Assembly (NCBI GenBank): GCA_018715765.1
Contig: DVKY01000061.1
Coordinates: 1 to 51,764 of the forward strand
Source: Fimivicinus intestinavium
GTDB lineage: Bacteria > Bacillota > Clostridia > Oscillospirales > Acutalibacteraceae
DNA length: 51,764 nt
Direction of reading: 5' to 3'
Shown: one piece after another, positions 43,506 to 51,764 of the stretch
Position numbering within the stretch: position 1 is the stretch's first letter
How the letters are laid out: every line of letters starts with the position of its first letter
The notes under the pieces: model-generated
Database searches by the model: none
What the model saw: only the letters and a program-made list of their open reading frames with translations
What the model was told of the DNA's origin: nothing
Translations under genes and position numbers: made by a program

Positions 43506-43560
43506 GGAATCGGTTCCCTTACAAGAAAAGATTGTAAAAACGCAGGGCGGCTGATAAAAT
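43506..43560 (+). promoter_or_regulatory. Promoter of the alpha/beta hydrolase, with nearby palindrome
   Basis: TTGTAA (43532-43537), 17 bases, TAAAAT (43555-43560), 33 bases before the ATG. Just upstream AGGGAA-tcgg-TTCCCT (about 43504-43519) forms an inverted repeat that could be an operator. Ribosome site AGAGAGGA precedes 43594. Confidence 0.55.
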
Positions 43561-43593
43561 AAGGATATCATCAAACAGAGAGGAACGGTTTGT

Positions 43594-44592
43594 ATGGATC
43601 TGTTCGGAAAGGCCCTGCTCATTGCGGCGCTTGTATTGCTGATCCTTTTTGCCCTGGCCGCCGCAGTCGGCGCCGTATTTTTCAAAATGGTGCTTGTGCG
43701 GGAGAAGCACCCCGGTGACCCGATGGATAAGAGCCACGTCACGCCTGAGGAGCTCGAGCGCTGGCGCAGCGCCGTGCGCGAGGGGAACGCATGGGTAGCC
43801 TCGCACAAAACACAGGCGGTGGAGATTTCCTCCTTCGACGGGCTGCGGCTGAGTGGGCTGCTGGTTCCGGCCGAAGGCGGCATGGCGGCCAGCCGCAAAT
43901 TTCTCCTTGCCATCCATGGCTACCGCAGCGGCCCGATGCGCGAATATTACTACATGCTGCCTTTTTACCATTCCCTGGGGTACCACGTGCTCATGCCGGA
44001 TGACCGCGCGCACGGTAAAAGCGAAGGCAAATATATCGGCTTCGGATGGCTGGACCGGCTCGACTGCATTGCCTGGGCGAATTATATAATCGACACGTAC
44101 GGCCCGGATTGCGAAATCGTCATGCAGGGAGTCTCCATGGGAGCAGCCACTGTGATGAACGCCGCCGGGGAATCGCTGCCGCCACAGGTGAAGGGGATCA
44201 TTGAGGATTGCGGTTTTTCCACCGCAAGGGGCGTTTTTGCCCATGAGGCAAAGCTGCGCTACCATCTGCCCGCCTGGCCCCTGATCCCTGCCGCCAGCAT
44301 GGTCTGCCGGCTTGCGGCGGGCTACCGATTCTCACAGGATGAGCCGGTGCGCCAAATTCGGAGGGCCCGCGTGCCCTTCCTCTTCATCCACGGAAGCCGG
44401 GATGATTTTGTGCCCACGCCCATGGTGCACGAGGTGTACGATGCCTGCCCGACACGCAAAACAAAGCTCATCGTAGAGGGTGCCGCGCATGCGATGGCGT
44501 ACCTCGAGGACCGTGAGGGGTACGAAAAAGCTGTCCGTACATTTCTGGAGAGCGTCACCACGCAGCCGGCCCCGCAGAATAGCATGATCTGA
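43594..44592 (+). CDS. Membrane-anchored alpha/beta hydrolase (YqkD-like)
   Basis: A 332-aa serine hydrolase with an N-terminal membrane anchor (about residues 5-30), then an alpha/beta fold. The oxyanion region is LLAIHGYRSGP, the nucleophile S181 lies in GVSMG, the acid is D270 or D271 in GSRDDFVPT, and the base is H299 in GAAHAMAY. This layout resembles Bacillus YqkD and related membrane-bound esterase-like proteins of unknown substrate. It is monocistronic by position, with its own promoter; 112 bases separate it from the ABC operon. Confidence 0.85.
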   Translation: MDLFGKALLIAALVLLILFALAAAVGAVFFKMVLVREKHPGDPMDKSHVTPEELERWRSAVREGNAWVASHKTQAVEISSFDGLRLSGLLVPAEGGMAASRKFLLAIHGYRSGPMREYYYMLPFYHSLGYHVLMPDDRAHGKSEGKYIGFGWLDRLDCIAWANYIIDTYGPDCEIVMQGVSMGAATVMNAAGESLPPQVKGIIEDCGFSTARGVFAHEAKLRYHLPAWPLIPAASMVCRLAAGYRFSQDEPVRQIRRARVPFLFIHGSRDDFVPTPMVHEVYDACPTRKTKLIVEGAAHAMAYLEDREGYEKAVRTFLESVTTQPAPQNSMI

Positions 44593-44640
44593 TGCCGCCT
44601 CACGGATCATATGGCGCATACACAATTTACAAATTATCTA

Positions 44641-44668
44641 TTGATATTACCCTGCAAATCTTTATAAT
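44641..44668 (+). promoter_or_regulatory. Promoter of the ABC exporter pair
   Basis: TTGATA (44641-44646), 16 bases, TATAAT (44663-44668), 36 bases before the ATG at 44705, which follows AAGGAGG. Confidence 0.7.
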
Positions 44669-44704
44669 GGAAGAAAACGGATAACGCCTGAAGGAGGCTG
44701 AACC

Positions 44705-45415
44705 ATGGCGAACCTGATTGATGTTGAGCACCTGTCCAAATCCTATGGAAGCAACCGGGTGCTTGAAGATATCTCCTTCTCGTTCGAGGCGGGCAATATT
44801 ATCGGCCTGCTGGGCCCGAACGGGAGCGGTAAAACCTCGCTGATTAAAATTATGACCGGCCTAATCAATGATTACGAGGGCAGTGTGAAAATTGACGGGC
44901 ACCGCCCGGGCCCTTACACCAAAAGCATTGTCGCCTATCTGCCGGAGAAAACCTATCTTGCGGATTGGATGCGCCCGGTAGACGCGGTCGGTTATTTTGC
45001 AGATTTCTATGCGGATTTCGACAAGGCCAAGGCCGTAGAGCTGATTAACGGCTTCCATCTGCCGATGAAGCAAAAGATTAAATCCATGTCCAAAGGAATG
45101 CAGGAAAAATTGCAGCTCGTGCTGGTGATGTGCCGCCGGGCGCGGCTCTACCTGCTTGATGAGCCGCTTGGCGGCGTGGATCCGGCCGCCCGCGCCTTTA
45201 TTTTGGATTTTATTATGAAAAACTATGCAGAGAACGCCTCCATCCTCCTCTCCACGCATTTGATCAATGATCTGGAGCGCATCTTTGACCGTGCCCTGAT
45301 GATCGGGAACGGAAAGGTTTTGGTCAACACCGCTGTAGAAGAGATCCATGCCACTGGCAAAACGCTGGAGGAAACGTTTAAGGAGGTGTTCGCTTATGCT
45401 TGGCAAATTGATTAA
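44705..45415 (+). CDS. ABC transporter ATP-binding protein
   Basis: A 236-aa ATPase of the BcrA/YtrB-like export group. Walker A GPNGSGKT at 37-44, a modified signature MSKGMQEKL near 136 in place of LSGGQ, Walker B LYLLDEPLGGVDP near 156 and a switch histidine in STHLIND. It overlaps the permease gene by 20 bases, so the two are coupled. No GntR-type regulator, which often accompanies YtrB-like systems, is next to it. The substrate (drug, peptide, lipid) cannot be told. Confidence 0.9.
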   Translation: MANLIDVEHLSKSYGSNRVLEDISFSFEAGNIIGLLGPNGSGKTSLIKIMTGLINDYEGSVKIDGHRPGPYTKSIVAYLPEKTYLADWMRPVDAVGYFADFYADFDKAKAVELINGFHLPMKQKIKSMSKGMQEKLQLVLVMCRRARLYLLDEPLGGVDPAARAFILDFIMKNYAENASILLSTHLINDLERIFDRALMIGNGKVLVNTAVEEIHATGKTLEETFKEVFAYAWQID

Positions 45416-46217
45416 GCATGAGTTCCACGCAAGCGCCCACTCCGTGATGAATATTTATATTGCCGCCGTGGTCACGCTCGCAGTAATGCTCCTATCCTAT
45501 GCAGTCAAGGTGACCTGGGTTGGCGTCATCGGGTCCATTGCGCTGATCGTCATCGGCCTGATCTGTGTGGTCATCACTCTGGTTGCGGTTGTAACAAATT
45601 TTAACCGGACGCTTTATGGGGCGGAGGGGTATCTCAGTTATACGCTGCCGGTTAAGAGCAGCGCACTGCTGGCCTCCAAGGCAATCGTCTCTTTCGTCTG
45701 GGTGCTGCTGAGTTACCTGTTCATGATCGCCACATTCTTCATTGTGTTTGCCTATGTCCAGTCCTCCATCGGCGAAGAGGTCGGCAGCATGGTGGATATG
45801 ATGATCGCTACAGTGGGCCTGCCCTCCCTGGCGGCGATCGGCAAGGCGCTTGCCATTCTGGCGGTGGGGATGTTTATTCAAATCGCTGTGTTTGTCGCCG
45901 CTGTCTTTTTTGCGGTTACAATATCCAATATCCGCCCCTTCCAGCGTTTTGGCATCTTTTCGGCGCTGGCTACCTTCTTCCTGATCTATCTTATTATGCA
46001 GGGGCTGCTCTATGTGGCAACTTCCTATGTGCCGCTCACAGTGGTGATTGATACGGCGGGCAAAATCGCTGTTTCCTTCACAACGAGCATGGCGGCAACG
46101 GGAGCGCAGCAGGGCATGGTGATCGGCGTAGCGGGCTTTGTCATTGAGCTGCTGATCGCCGCAGGCCTGTTCGCGGCCACCAACGCGCTGATGAAAACCA
46201 GGGTTAATATCAAATAA
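45396..46217 (+). CDS. ABC transporter permease
   Basis: A 273-aa membrane protein with six predicted hydrophobic segments (near 20-40, 45-70, 100-130, 150-185, 195-220 and 240-262), the expected partner of the upstream ATPase. I start at the ATG at 45396 (MLGKLIKHEFHAS), which has AGGAGGTG seven bases upstream inside the ATPase gene; the longer frame has no such site. A GC-rich hairpin follows. Confidence 0.85.
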   Translation: MLGKLIKHEFHASAHSVMNIYIAAVVTLAVMLLSYAVKVTWVGVIGSIALIVIGLICVVITLVAVVTNFNRTLYGAEGYLSYTLPVKSSALLASKAIVSFVWVLLSYLFMIATFFIVFAYVQSSIGEEVGSMVDMMIATVGLPSLAAIGKALAILAVGMFIQIAVFVAAVFFAVTISNIRPFQRFGIFSALATFFLIYLIMQGLLYVATSYVPLTVVIDTAGKIAVSFTTSMAATGAQQGMVIGVAGFVIELLIAAGLFAATNALMKTRVNIK

Positions 46218-46226
46218 AAGCAACGT

Positions 46227-46263
46227 CAGGCGGGGGGTGGCCATCCATCCCCCGCCTGCGCCG
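46227..46263 (+). terminator. Strong hairpin after the ABC permease
   Basis: CAGGCGGGGG (46227-46236) pairs with CCCCCGCCTG (46249-46258); inner TGG/CCA extends it to about 14 pairs with loop ccat. Only CGCCGTTTT follows, so the T-tract is weak. It may partly stop transcription before the cyclase-family gene 24 bases on. Confidence 0.55.
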
Positions 46264-46282
46264 TTTTCAGAGAGGTGTGTTT

Positions 46283-46885
46283 ATGAGGTTGATTGATATT
46301 TCCTCCGATCTGCTGACCGCACCGGTCTATCCCGGAGATCCGGAGCCGCGGCTGCATGTGATTAACCGCATTGCCAACGGGGATGCATGCAACCTTTCCG
46401 CCCTCTATGCGTGCCTGCACACAGGCACGCATGCGGACGCGCCGATGCACTTTGTCGAGGGCGGCGCAGGGATCTCCGAAATGCCGCTGGAGGCCTATAT
46501 CGGCCCCTGCGTGGTCGTGGAGGTTAACCCCGGGCCGATCACGGGCGAGCAAATCGACGCGCTGGTGCCTGCGGGGTGCGAACGCGTGCTCTTTAAAAGC
46601 GGCGGCACGGCGTATTTTTTGGAGAACGCCGGCGACGAGCTCGCCGCGCTCGGCGTGCGTCTGGTCGGGACGGACGCGCAGTCGGTCGGCTGCCCCGGCG
46701 ATCAGGTCGGGCCGCACAGAGCCCTGCTGCGGGAAAACATCGCTGTGCTGGAGGGGTTGGATCTGGAGGATGCCCCGCCGGGGGAATATTTCCTGATTGC
46801 CCCGCCTGTAAAGATCGCCGGGCGGGACGGAGCCCCTGTGCGCGCCGTGCTTGCAGCGGATTATATCTTTTGGGGCGGCGCGTAG
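46283..46885 (+). CDS. Cyclase-family metal-dependent hydrolase (kynurenine formamidase-like)
   Basis: A 200-aa member of the cyclase/arylformamidase family (KynB-like). The metal motif HTGTHADAPMH provides H46, H50, D52 and H56; GTDAQSVG and HRALLRENIAVLEGL are further family marks. Members hydrolyse amide or ester bonds of small molecules such as N-formylkynurenine; no tryptophan-degradation gene is near, so the substrate is open. Start at 46283 with AGAGGTG five bases upstream; the frame begins earlier at a GTG inside that site. Confidence 0.85.
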   Translation: MRLIDISSDLLTAPVYPGDPEPRLHVINRIANGDACNLSALYACLHTGTHADAPMHFVEGGAGISEMPLEAYIGPCVVVEVNPGPITGEQIDALVPAGCERVLFKSGGTAYFLENAGDELAALGVRLVGTDAQSVGCPGDQVGPHRALLRENIAVLEGLDLEDAPPGEYFLIAPPVKIAGRDGAPVRAVLAADYIFWGGA

Positions 46886-46955
46886 CAGCCGGCGCCGCAT
46901 CCAAAGCAGCGTGTGGAACGTAAACTTTCTCCATTGTGTTTTTTCGACAAAACAA

Positions 46956-46984
46956 TTGAAAAAAGAGGCAAAATCTGTTATAAT
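46956..46984 (+). promoter_or_regulatory. Promoter of the sugar transferase
   Basis: TTGAAA (46956-46961), 17 bases, TATAAT (46979-46984), 50 bases before the ATG at 47034, in an AT-rich gap. Confidence 0.8.
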
Positions 46985-47033
46985 AATTGTCACAGTATTT
47001 TCAGGAGAGGGAACGCTGTATAGAGGTGTGGGA

Positions 47034-47654
47034 ATGAAACGATTCTTTGATTTTGTCTGCAGCCTGCTGGCGATCATTATTCTGTCCCCGCTTTTCTTAA
47101 TTTTGAGTATCGTCATCGCGGCGGACAGCGGCAGGCCCGTTATTTTTAAGCAAAAGCGCGTGGGGCTGCACAATAAACTGTTTGATATCTGGAAATTCCG
47201 CAGCATGAAGCAAGGCACACGCAACGCCCCAACGGCGGAGCTCAAGGAGTTTGAGAGCTGTGTCACCCGCAGCGGCCGTTTCTTGCGCAAGACAAGCCTG
47301 GACGAGCTCCCCCAGCTGTTTAACATCCTGCGGGGGGAAATGAGCTTTGTCGGGCCGCGCCCGCTTATCCCGGAGGAGGGAAAGACCCGCTCCCTGCGGG
47401 AGAAAGCCGGTGTTTACCGCATGCGGCCAGGCGTAACCGGCCTCGCGCAGGTCAATGGCCGCGACCTGCTGTCAGATGAGCAGAAGGTTGCATATGACGC
47501 TTACTATGTGGAGCACCATTCGTTGCTGCTGGATCTTCGCATTTTGTTCCAAACGGTGTTTGCCGTGCTCACCGGCAACGGGATTGCAGAGGGCAGCGAT
47601 ACGCGGCATCGCGGCCGGCGGGGGAATAAAGGGCCAAAGGCCGGCCCGCAATAA
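47034..47654 (+). CDS. Initiating sugar-phosphate transferase (bacterial sugar transferase family)
   Basis: A 206-aa monotopic phosphoglycosyltransferase of the WbaP/PglC group, which moves a sugar phosphate from a UDP-sugar to undecaprenyl phosphate, the first step of a polysaccharide or glycan. An N-terminal hydrophobic hairpin (about 7-30) is followed by FKQKRVGLHNKLFDIWKFRSM, SLDELPQLFNILRGEMSFVGPRP with the catalytic Asp-Glu, and PGVTGLAQVNGRD. AGAGGTG lies five to six bases before the ATG at 47034. No other polysaccharide gene lies nearby, so it stands alone here. Confidence 0.9.
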   Translation: MKRFFDFVCSLLAIIILSPLFLILSIVIAADSGRPVIFKQKRVGLHNKLFDIWKFRSMKQGTRNAPTAELKEFESCVTRSGRFLRKTSLDELPQLFNILRGEMSFVGPRPLIPEEGKTRSLREKAGVYRMRPGVTGLAQVNGRDLLSDEQKVAYDAYYVEHHSLLLDLRILFQTVFAVLTGNGIAEGSDTRHRGRRGNKGPKAGPQ

Positions 47655-47717
47655 AGGCGGCTTCGTTTTTTGCCCAGGGCTTTGCGCCATGGGCTTTCTT
47701 TATGAGAAAAGCCCATG
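47637..47717 (+). terminator. Hairpins between the sugar transferase and the beta-galactosidase
   Basis: A short AAG-CCG/CGG-CTT stem ends in CGTTTTTT at 47664-47671, a plausible terminator for the sugar transferase. Next comes CATGGGCTTT (47688-47697) pairing with AAAGCCCATG (47708-47717) without a T-tract. No promoter of the beta-galactosidase is clear in the remaining 60 bases. Confidence 0.45.
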
Positions 47718-47781
47718 CTCACCGGCTCCCTTTTCATTCAGCCGGCAGGCGCCAAACAAATTAAGCGGGAGGCTTCACCCC

Positions 47782-50700
47782 ATGAGGGAAATCATCGACG
47801 GCTATGCGGAATGGCAGAACCGCCCGGATATTACAGGCGTCGGCCGCCTGCCGGACAGGGCGGCCTTTTTGCGTTATACAAACCGGGAAGAGGCGCTTTC
47901 CAATGCGGGGGTTGCCTCGTCGCGCTGCATTTCCCTCAACGGGAAGTGGCGCTTCCGGCTTTATCCAAACTATTTCAAACGTCCAGAGGGGTTTGCCAGC
48001 CCGGCGTTTCATGCCTCCGGCTTCCGAACAATCGAGGTTCCCGGCTCCTGGCAGCTTCAGGGCTACGGGGCGCCGCAATACTGCAACGTGCAGTATCCGT
48101 GGGAAAGCCATGAGGATGTTACGCCGCCCTATGCGCCGGTAGAGACAAACCCGGTCGGGTGCTATCTCAAAAGCTTCATGCTGCCTGCCGCCTGGGCAGA
48201 AAAGCGCATTTTCCTCCGATTCGAGGGGGTAGAGGCCGCTTTTTATCTGTATATCAACGGTACGCGCATCGGGTATGCGGAAAACTCCTTCAGCCCCTCC
48301 GAATTTGAACTGACGGAATTTCTATGCCCCGGCAAAAATCTCATCGGCGTGGAGGTTTACCGCTGGTGCACCGGCAGCTGGCTGGAGGATCAGGATTTTT
48401 GGCGGTTTTCCGGCATCTTTCGGGATGTGTATCTCTACGCCACAAATCAGAGCTTCGTGGCGGATATCGCCCTTACCGCCTTGCCGGATGCTGCCTTTCA
48501 AAACGGTGAGCTGACGGCGCGCCTCACCGTAGATACGCCGCAGCCCGGCCAACGGCTGGAGATGACGGTGCTCAGCCACAGCGGCTCCATTGTGGGCTAT
48601 GCCAGCGCGGATGTGCCGCAGGGTGGGCAACTCCCCCTGCATGCTACGATTGCACAGGCAAAGCTCTGGAGTGCGGAAAAGCCTAATCTCTATACGGTGC
48701 TGTTCACCCTCAGCGGCGACGAGGGGCCGTTGGAATACATTCCGATGAAGGCAGGCTTCCGCCGGATTGAAATCCGCAACGGGGTGCTCCTGCTCAACGG
48801 CCGCAGGCTGGTGCTCAAGGGCGTCAACCGCCATGAGTTCTCCTGCCGGAATGGGCGAAGCCTTATACGGGAGGAGATGATACAGGATGCCATCTTGCTC
48901 AAGGCGAACAATATTAACGCCGTGCGTACCTCGCACTACCCGAACCATCCGGCGTGGTACGACATCTGCGATGAATACGGTCTTTATGTGATAGATGAAA
49001 ACAATCTGGAGTCGCACGGCACGCAGGGCAGCGCCATCCCCGGCTGCCCCGCCCTGCCCGGCAGCCTCCCCGAGTGGGAAAACGCCTGCATGAGCCGCAT
49101 CCGCGCCCTGTATGAGCGGGATAAAAACCACCCTTGCGTCATCCTCTGGTCGCTTGGCAATGAGTCGGGCGGCGGGGCAAACCTCTTAAAAATGCACGAT
49201 TGGCTGCGTAAAACCGACCCATCCCGCTTTGTTCATTATGAATCCGTCTGGGCAAACCCGGAGGCGGAGCTTGCCGCCACAGATGTTTACAGCATGATGT
49301 ACGCCCCTCCAGAGCAGATCAGGGCGTTTGTCAAGGCGCATCCGGACCGCCCCTTTCTCCTGTGTGAATGTGCCCATGCGATGGGCAACTCCTGCGGCGG
49401 CGTAGCGCGCTATACGCGGTTGCTGGAGGAGGAGCCGCAGATGCAGGGGATGTTCGTCTGGGATTTTATCGATCAGGCGCTGTTGAAAACAGATCCCGAC
49501 GAGCAAGAATATCTGGCCTATGGCGGAGACTTTGGAGACGCGCCCAACGACGGCAATTTTTGCGGGGACGGCCTTCTGTTTGCCGACCGCACGCCCAGCC
49601 CAAAGCTTTCTGAGATCAAGGCGCTTTATCAAAACATCTCGTTCCGCGCGCTGGATACGCAGCGCGGAACAATTGAAATCACCAACCACTTTTTGTTTAC
49701 AGATCTCTCAGCCTTTGAATTCCGCTGGGAGCAGGTGTGCGAGGGGGAATATCTGCGTGGCTCCACCTTCTATTTCTCGCTTGCACCGGGCAAAACGCGG
49801 CTGCTGGAGCTGGAGCTCAACCGCATCTGCCGCCGCGAATGTTATCTGAACCTGTCCGTTTTTCTGCGGGAGGATACGCCGTGGGCCAGGTCTGGAACCG
49901 AAATTGCACACGCACAGTTTGTGAACAATCCCATGGCGGTGGAGCGCCGCTTTGCCAGGCCGGAAAGGCCGCTGACGCTGCTGGAAAACTATGGTGCGCT
50001 CATCATTCAGGGGGAAACGCTTTGCGTGCGCTTTTCCCGCCGGACGGGGCAGCTCGTATCGCTGCGCCGCGGGGAGCGGGAATATCTGCAAACGCCGCTG
50101 CGGCCCTCTTTCTGGCGCGCCCCGACGGATAACGACTGCGGGAACCACATGCCGGTGCGCTGCGCCGTCTGGCGGCTCGCCGGGCAAAGCTGCATCTATG
50201 CCCCTTATCAAATAGACGCGCAGGATGCGCCGCGCGGCGCCATCCGGGTCGTCAGCCGCTTTACCATCCCCTCGGAGCCGGAAAGCCGGGGCGAATTGGT
50301 TTATACGGTCACGCAGGCAGGCGTTCTGGTGGAGCTGCGCTTCACCCCCGATGAACGGCTGCCGGAGCTGCCGGAGGCTGGTGTCTGCTTTGAGGTAGAT
50401 GGCGGCTATCAGGCACTCTCCTTCCTGGGCCGCGGCCCGCTGGAAAATTACTGCGACCGGCAAGCCGCTGCGCCGATCGGGCTTTACCGCATTCCTGTGG
50501 GGGAATTGTACGTGCCCTACCTGCGCCCGCAGGAAAACGGAGCGCGCACAGATATCCGCTTTGCCACGCTGGAGGGAGAAAAGCGCTCCCTGCGCATTGA
50601 GAGCGATGGCGTCAATCCTTTTACCCTTTCCGTCTGCCGATGGTCTCCCAACGAGCTGGAGGCAGCCGCCCATGCGCATCAGCTGCCGGCGAGCAACCGG

Positions 50701-50832
50701 CTCTTTGTGCGCGTGCTCGCACGACAGATGGGCCTCGGCGGGGACGACAGCTGGGGCGCGCTGCCGCAGCCGGCGCACAGGTTGCCCGCCGGCAGGCCCT
50801 ATACGCTGCGCTTCGCGCTTCTCCCGGAATAA
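47782..50832 (+). CDS. lacZ: Beta-galactosidase, GH2 (LacZ type)
   Basis: A 1016-aa LacZ-type enzyme that hydrolyses terminal beta-galactosides such as lactose. The domains run in order: jelly-roll (PGSWQLQGYGAPQYCN), immunoglobulin-like, TIM barrel with the acid/base E461 in GNESGG and the nucleophile E529 in CECAHAMGN, then the beta-galactosidase small-chain domain (SFWRAPTDNDCGN). There is no signal peptide, so it is cytoplasmic. I start at the ATG at 47782, preceded by GGGAGG; the longer frame runs through the previous gene. No lactose transporter or regulator is in the window. Confidence 0.95.
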   Translation: MREIIDGYAEWQNRPDITGVGRLPDRAAFLRYTNREEALSNAGVASSRCISLNGKWRFRLYPNYFKRPEGFASPAFHASGFRTIEVPGSWQLQGYGAPQYCNVQYPWESHEDVTPPYAPVETNPVGCYLKSFMLPAAWAEKRIFLRFEGVEAAFYLYINGTRIGYAENSFSPSEFELTEFLCPGKNLIGVEVYRWCTGSWLEDQDFWRFSGIFRDVYLYATNQSFVADIALTALPDAAFQNGELTARLTVDTPQPGQRLEMTVLSHSGSIVGYASADVPQGGQLPLHATIAQAKLWSAEKPNLYTVLFTLSGDEGPLEYIPMKAGFRRIEIRNGVLLLNGRRLVLKGVNRHEFSCRNGRSLIREEMIQDAILLKANNINAVRTSHYPNHPAWYDICDEYGLYVIDENNLESHGTQGSAIPGCPALPGSLPEWENACMSRIRALYERDKNHPCVILWSLGNESGGGANLLKMHDWLRKTDPSRFVHYESVWANPEAELAATDVYSMMYAPPEQIRAFVKAHPDRPFLLCECAHAMGNSCGGVARYTRLLEEEPQMQGMFVWDFIDQALLKTDPDEQEYLAYGGDFGDAPNDGNFCGDGLLFADRTPSPKLSEIKALYQNISFRALDTQRGTIEITNHFLFTDLSAFEFRWEQVCEGEYLRGSTFYFSLAPGKTRLLELELNRICRRECYLNLSVFLREDTPWARSGTEIAHAQFVNNPMAVERRFARPERPLTLLENYGALIIQGETLCVRFSRRTGQLVSLRRGEREYLQTPLRPSFWRAPTDNDCGNHMPVRCAVWRLAGQSCIYAPYQIDAQDAPRGAIRVVSRFTIPSEPESRGELVYTVTQAGVLVELRFTPDERLPELPEAGVCFEVDGGYQALSFLGRGPLENYCDRQAAAPIGLYRIPVGELYVPYLRPQENGARTDIRFATLEGEKRSLRIESDGVNPFTLSVCRWSPNELEAAAHAHQLPASNRLFVRVLARQMGLGGDDSWGALPQPAHRLPAGRPYTLRFALLPE

Positions 50833-50841
50833 ATACCAAAG

Positions 50842-50882
50842 TTGCCGCAGGGAATGGAACAATTCCCTGCGGCAATTCTTTA
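50842..50882 (+). terminator. Terminator after the beta-galactosidase
   Basis: TTGCCGCAGGGAAT (50842-50855) pairs perfectly with its complement (50862-50875), loop ggaaca, then TTCTTTAT. It lies between convergent genes and may serve both. Confidence 0.85.
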
Positions 50883-50952
50883 TGAAAAGGCAAGCAATCT
50901 TGCTCTTCTTTTGATATCAACAATCCCCTTCGTCCCGACGAGGTCTATGCAC

Positions 50953-51741
50953 CTATTTTAAAAGCGCCTCGTAGCGGAAGCGGCCCAGCGCCCTTTTAAG
51001 CAGCAGCCATGCAACCAACGCGCACACCAGGCCCAAGCCCAGCAGAAGCCATGCGCTTATCAGCAGCAGCCCTGTAAACTGCCCCGCCACCAGCAGCACC
51101 AGCGGCAGGATGAGGAATACCGCCCCCTGCTGGGATTCCTCCACGCTCTGCGCCTTGGCGGAGCCCCGCACAATCAGCGTCACGGCAATCAGGGAGACGG
51201 CCGGAGCCACCAGAAGCAGGATCACCGGCCAGCTGACTCCGGGCGCCATAAAGCTGCCGGTGAAGCAATAGAGCTCCATCTCCACCACCGCCAGCATTGC
51301 GCCAAAGGAGAGCAAGGAAACCAGCATGCTCAGAAAAAACGCGGCCAGCACCTTTGCACGGAAAATTTGCGGCAACGACAACGGGCAATAGAGCAGGGTT
51401 TCCAGCGTGTGTTTTTCCTTTTCCCCCACAAAGGCGCTCGCCGCCATGACGGAGGAAGCCATAATCGGGATGATAAGAAAAAACACCGGCATGATGTGAT
51501 TGAGCAGCAGCGCAGCCACCGTGCGCTCCACCCCACCGGCCAGCTCCGTCTGAGGCATAAGGGCCAACAACTGCTCAAGCTCCCCCAACTCCTCCGGCAG
51601 CAAAAACAGCAGCGCCACAAATCCGGCCGGGAACAACACCGCCAAAACCAGCGGAACGATCAGCAGCGAGGGGAACAGCCGCTTGTTGGCGGCAACTCCC
51701 TTGAAATCCTTCTGGACGATAGCAGCCATCGCACGGTTCAT
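50953..51741 (-). CDS. ABC-2 type transporter permease (NatB/YhaP-like)
   Basis: A 262-aa membrane protein with about six hydrophobic segments, the first near 25-48. The stretch SAFVGEKEKHTLETLLYCPLSLPQI is the conserved coupling region of ABC-2 permeases (GEKE..TLE..L..P). It probably exports a small molecule or ion together with an ATPase that should be encoded just beyond the right edge. The start at 51741 follows GGAGGAAGGG. Half the partner system is therefore outside the window. Confidence 0.85.
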   Translation of the reverse strand: MNRAMAAIVQKDFKGVAANKRLFPSLLIVPLVLAVLFPAGFVALLFLLPEELGELEQLLALMPQTELAGGVERTVAALLLNHIMPVFFLIIPIMASSVMAASAFVGEKEKHTLETLLYCPLSLPQIFRAKVLAAFFLSMLVSLLSFGAMLAVVEMELYCFTGSFMAPGVSWPVILLLVAPAVSLIAVTLIVRGSAKAQSVEESQQGAVFLILPLVLLVAGQFTGLLLISAWLLLGLGLVCALVAWLLLKRALGRFRYEALLK

Positions 51742-51764
51742 TGCCCTTCCTCCTCCCTCTTTGC

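Overview
This window looks like the chromosome of a GC-rich, low-oxygen-adapted member of the Firmicutes (class Clostridia; an intestinal lineage such as Christensenellales or Oscillospirales is my guess). The evidence is AddAB instead of RecBCD, the topA-trmFO-plsX-rnc-smc-ftsY and nadD-yqeK-rsfS-leuS neighbourhoods, infC-rpmI-rplT, an Asp23-FakA-RecG block, strong Shine-Dalgarno sites and several glycoside hydrolases for host or plant glycans. I see no tRNA, rRNA, CRISPR array, transposon or phage gene.

Layout. 1-291: no gene, but several perfect palindromes. 292-7208 (minus): addB-addA. 7209-7670: a divergent intergenic region with a row of hairpins ending in a T-tract (possible small RNA), then promoters. 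7671-12274 (plus): a three-gene FAD/FAD/DUF1667 dehydrogenase set of the anaerobic glycerol-3-phosphate dehydrogenase kind, followed directly by a GH29 alpha-L-fucosidase and a terminator. 12558-15323 (plus): a GH63/MGH1-like glycosidase with a TTG start and its own promoter and terminator. 15564-19722 (minus): asp23-fakA-recG. 20094-21209 (plus): a small membrane protein and a lipoprotein, both of unknown function, behind an AT-rich promoter region.

21526-43188 (minus) is an almost unbroken run of 20 housekeeping genes. In transcription order they are infC (ATT start), rpmI, rplT, a TrmH-type RNA methylase, dprA, topA, trmFO, plsX, rnc, an Elp3-like radical SAM gene, smc, ftsY, an arginine-rich small protein, rdgB, yhbY, a fused nadD-yqeK, a GT39-like membrane protein, rsfS and leuS. 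They cover translation initiation, ribosome assembly, tRNA modification, chromosome segregation, protein targeting, NAD synthesis and nucleotide-pool cleaning.

43594-51741 is an accessory stretch: a YqkD-like alpha/beta hydrolase, an ABC exporter pair, a cyclase-family hydrolase, an initiating sugar-phosphate transferase, a large GH2 beta-galactosidase, and on the minus strand an ABC-2 permease whose ATPase would lie beyond the right edge.

Most of the window is conserved core genome and I found no clear new defence or mobile system. The points most worth a second look are the hairpin arrays on both sides of addAB, the dehydrogenase trio in one operon with a fucosidase, the infC leader with a predicted attenuator and ATT start, the arginine-rich protein between ftsY and rdgB, and the NadD-YqeK fusion. 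Functions are read from motifs in the translations; no database search was possible.
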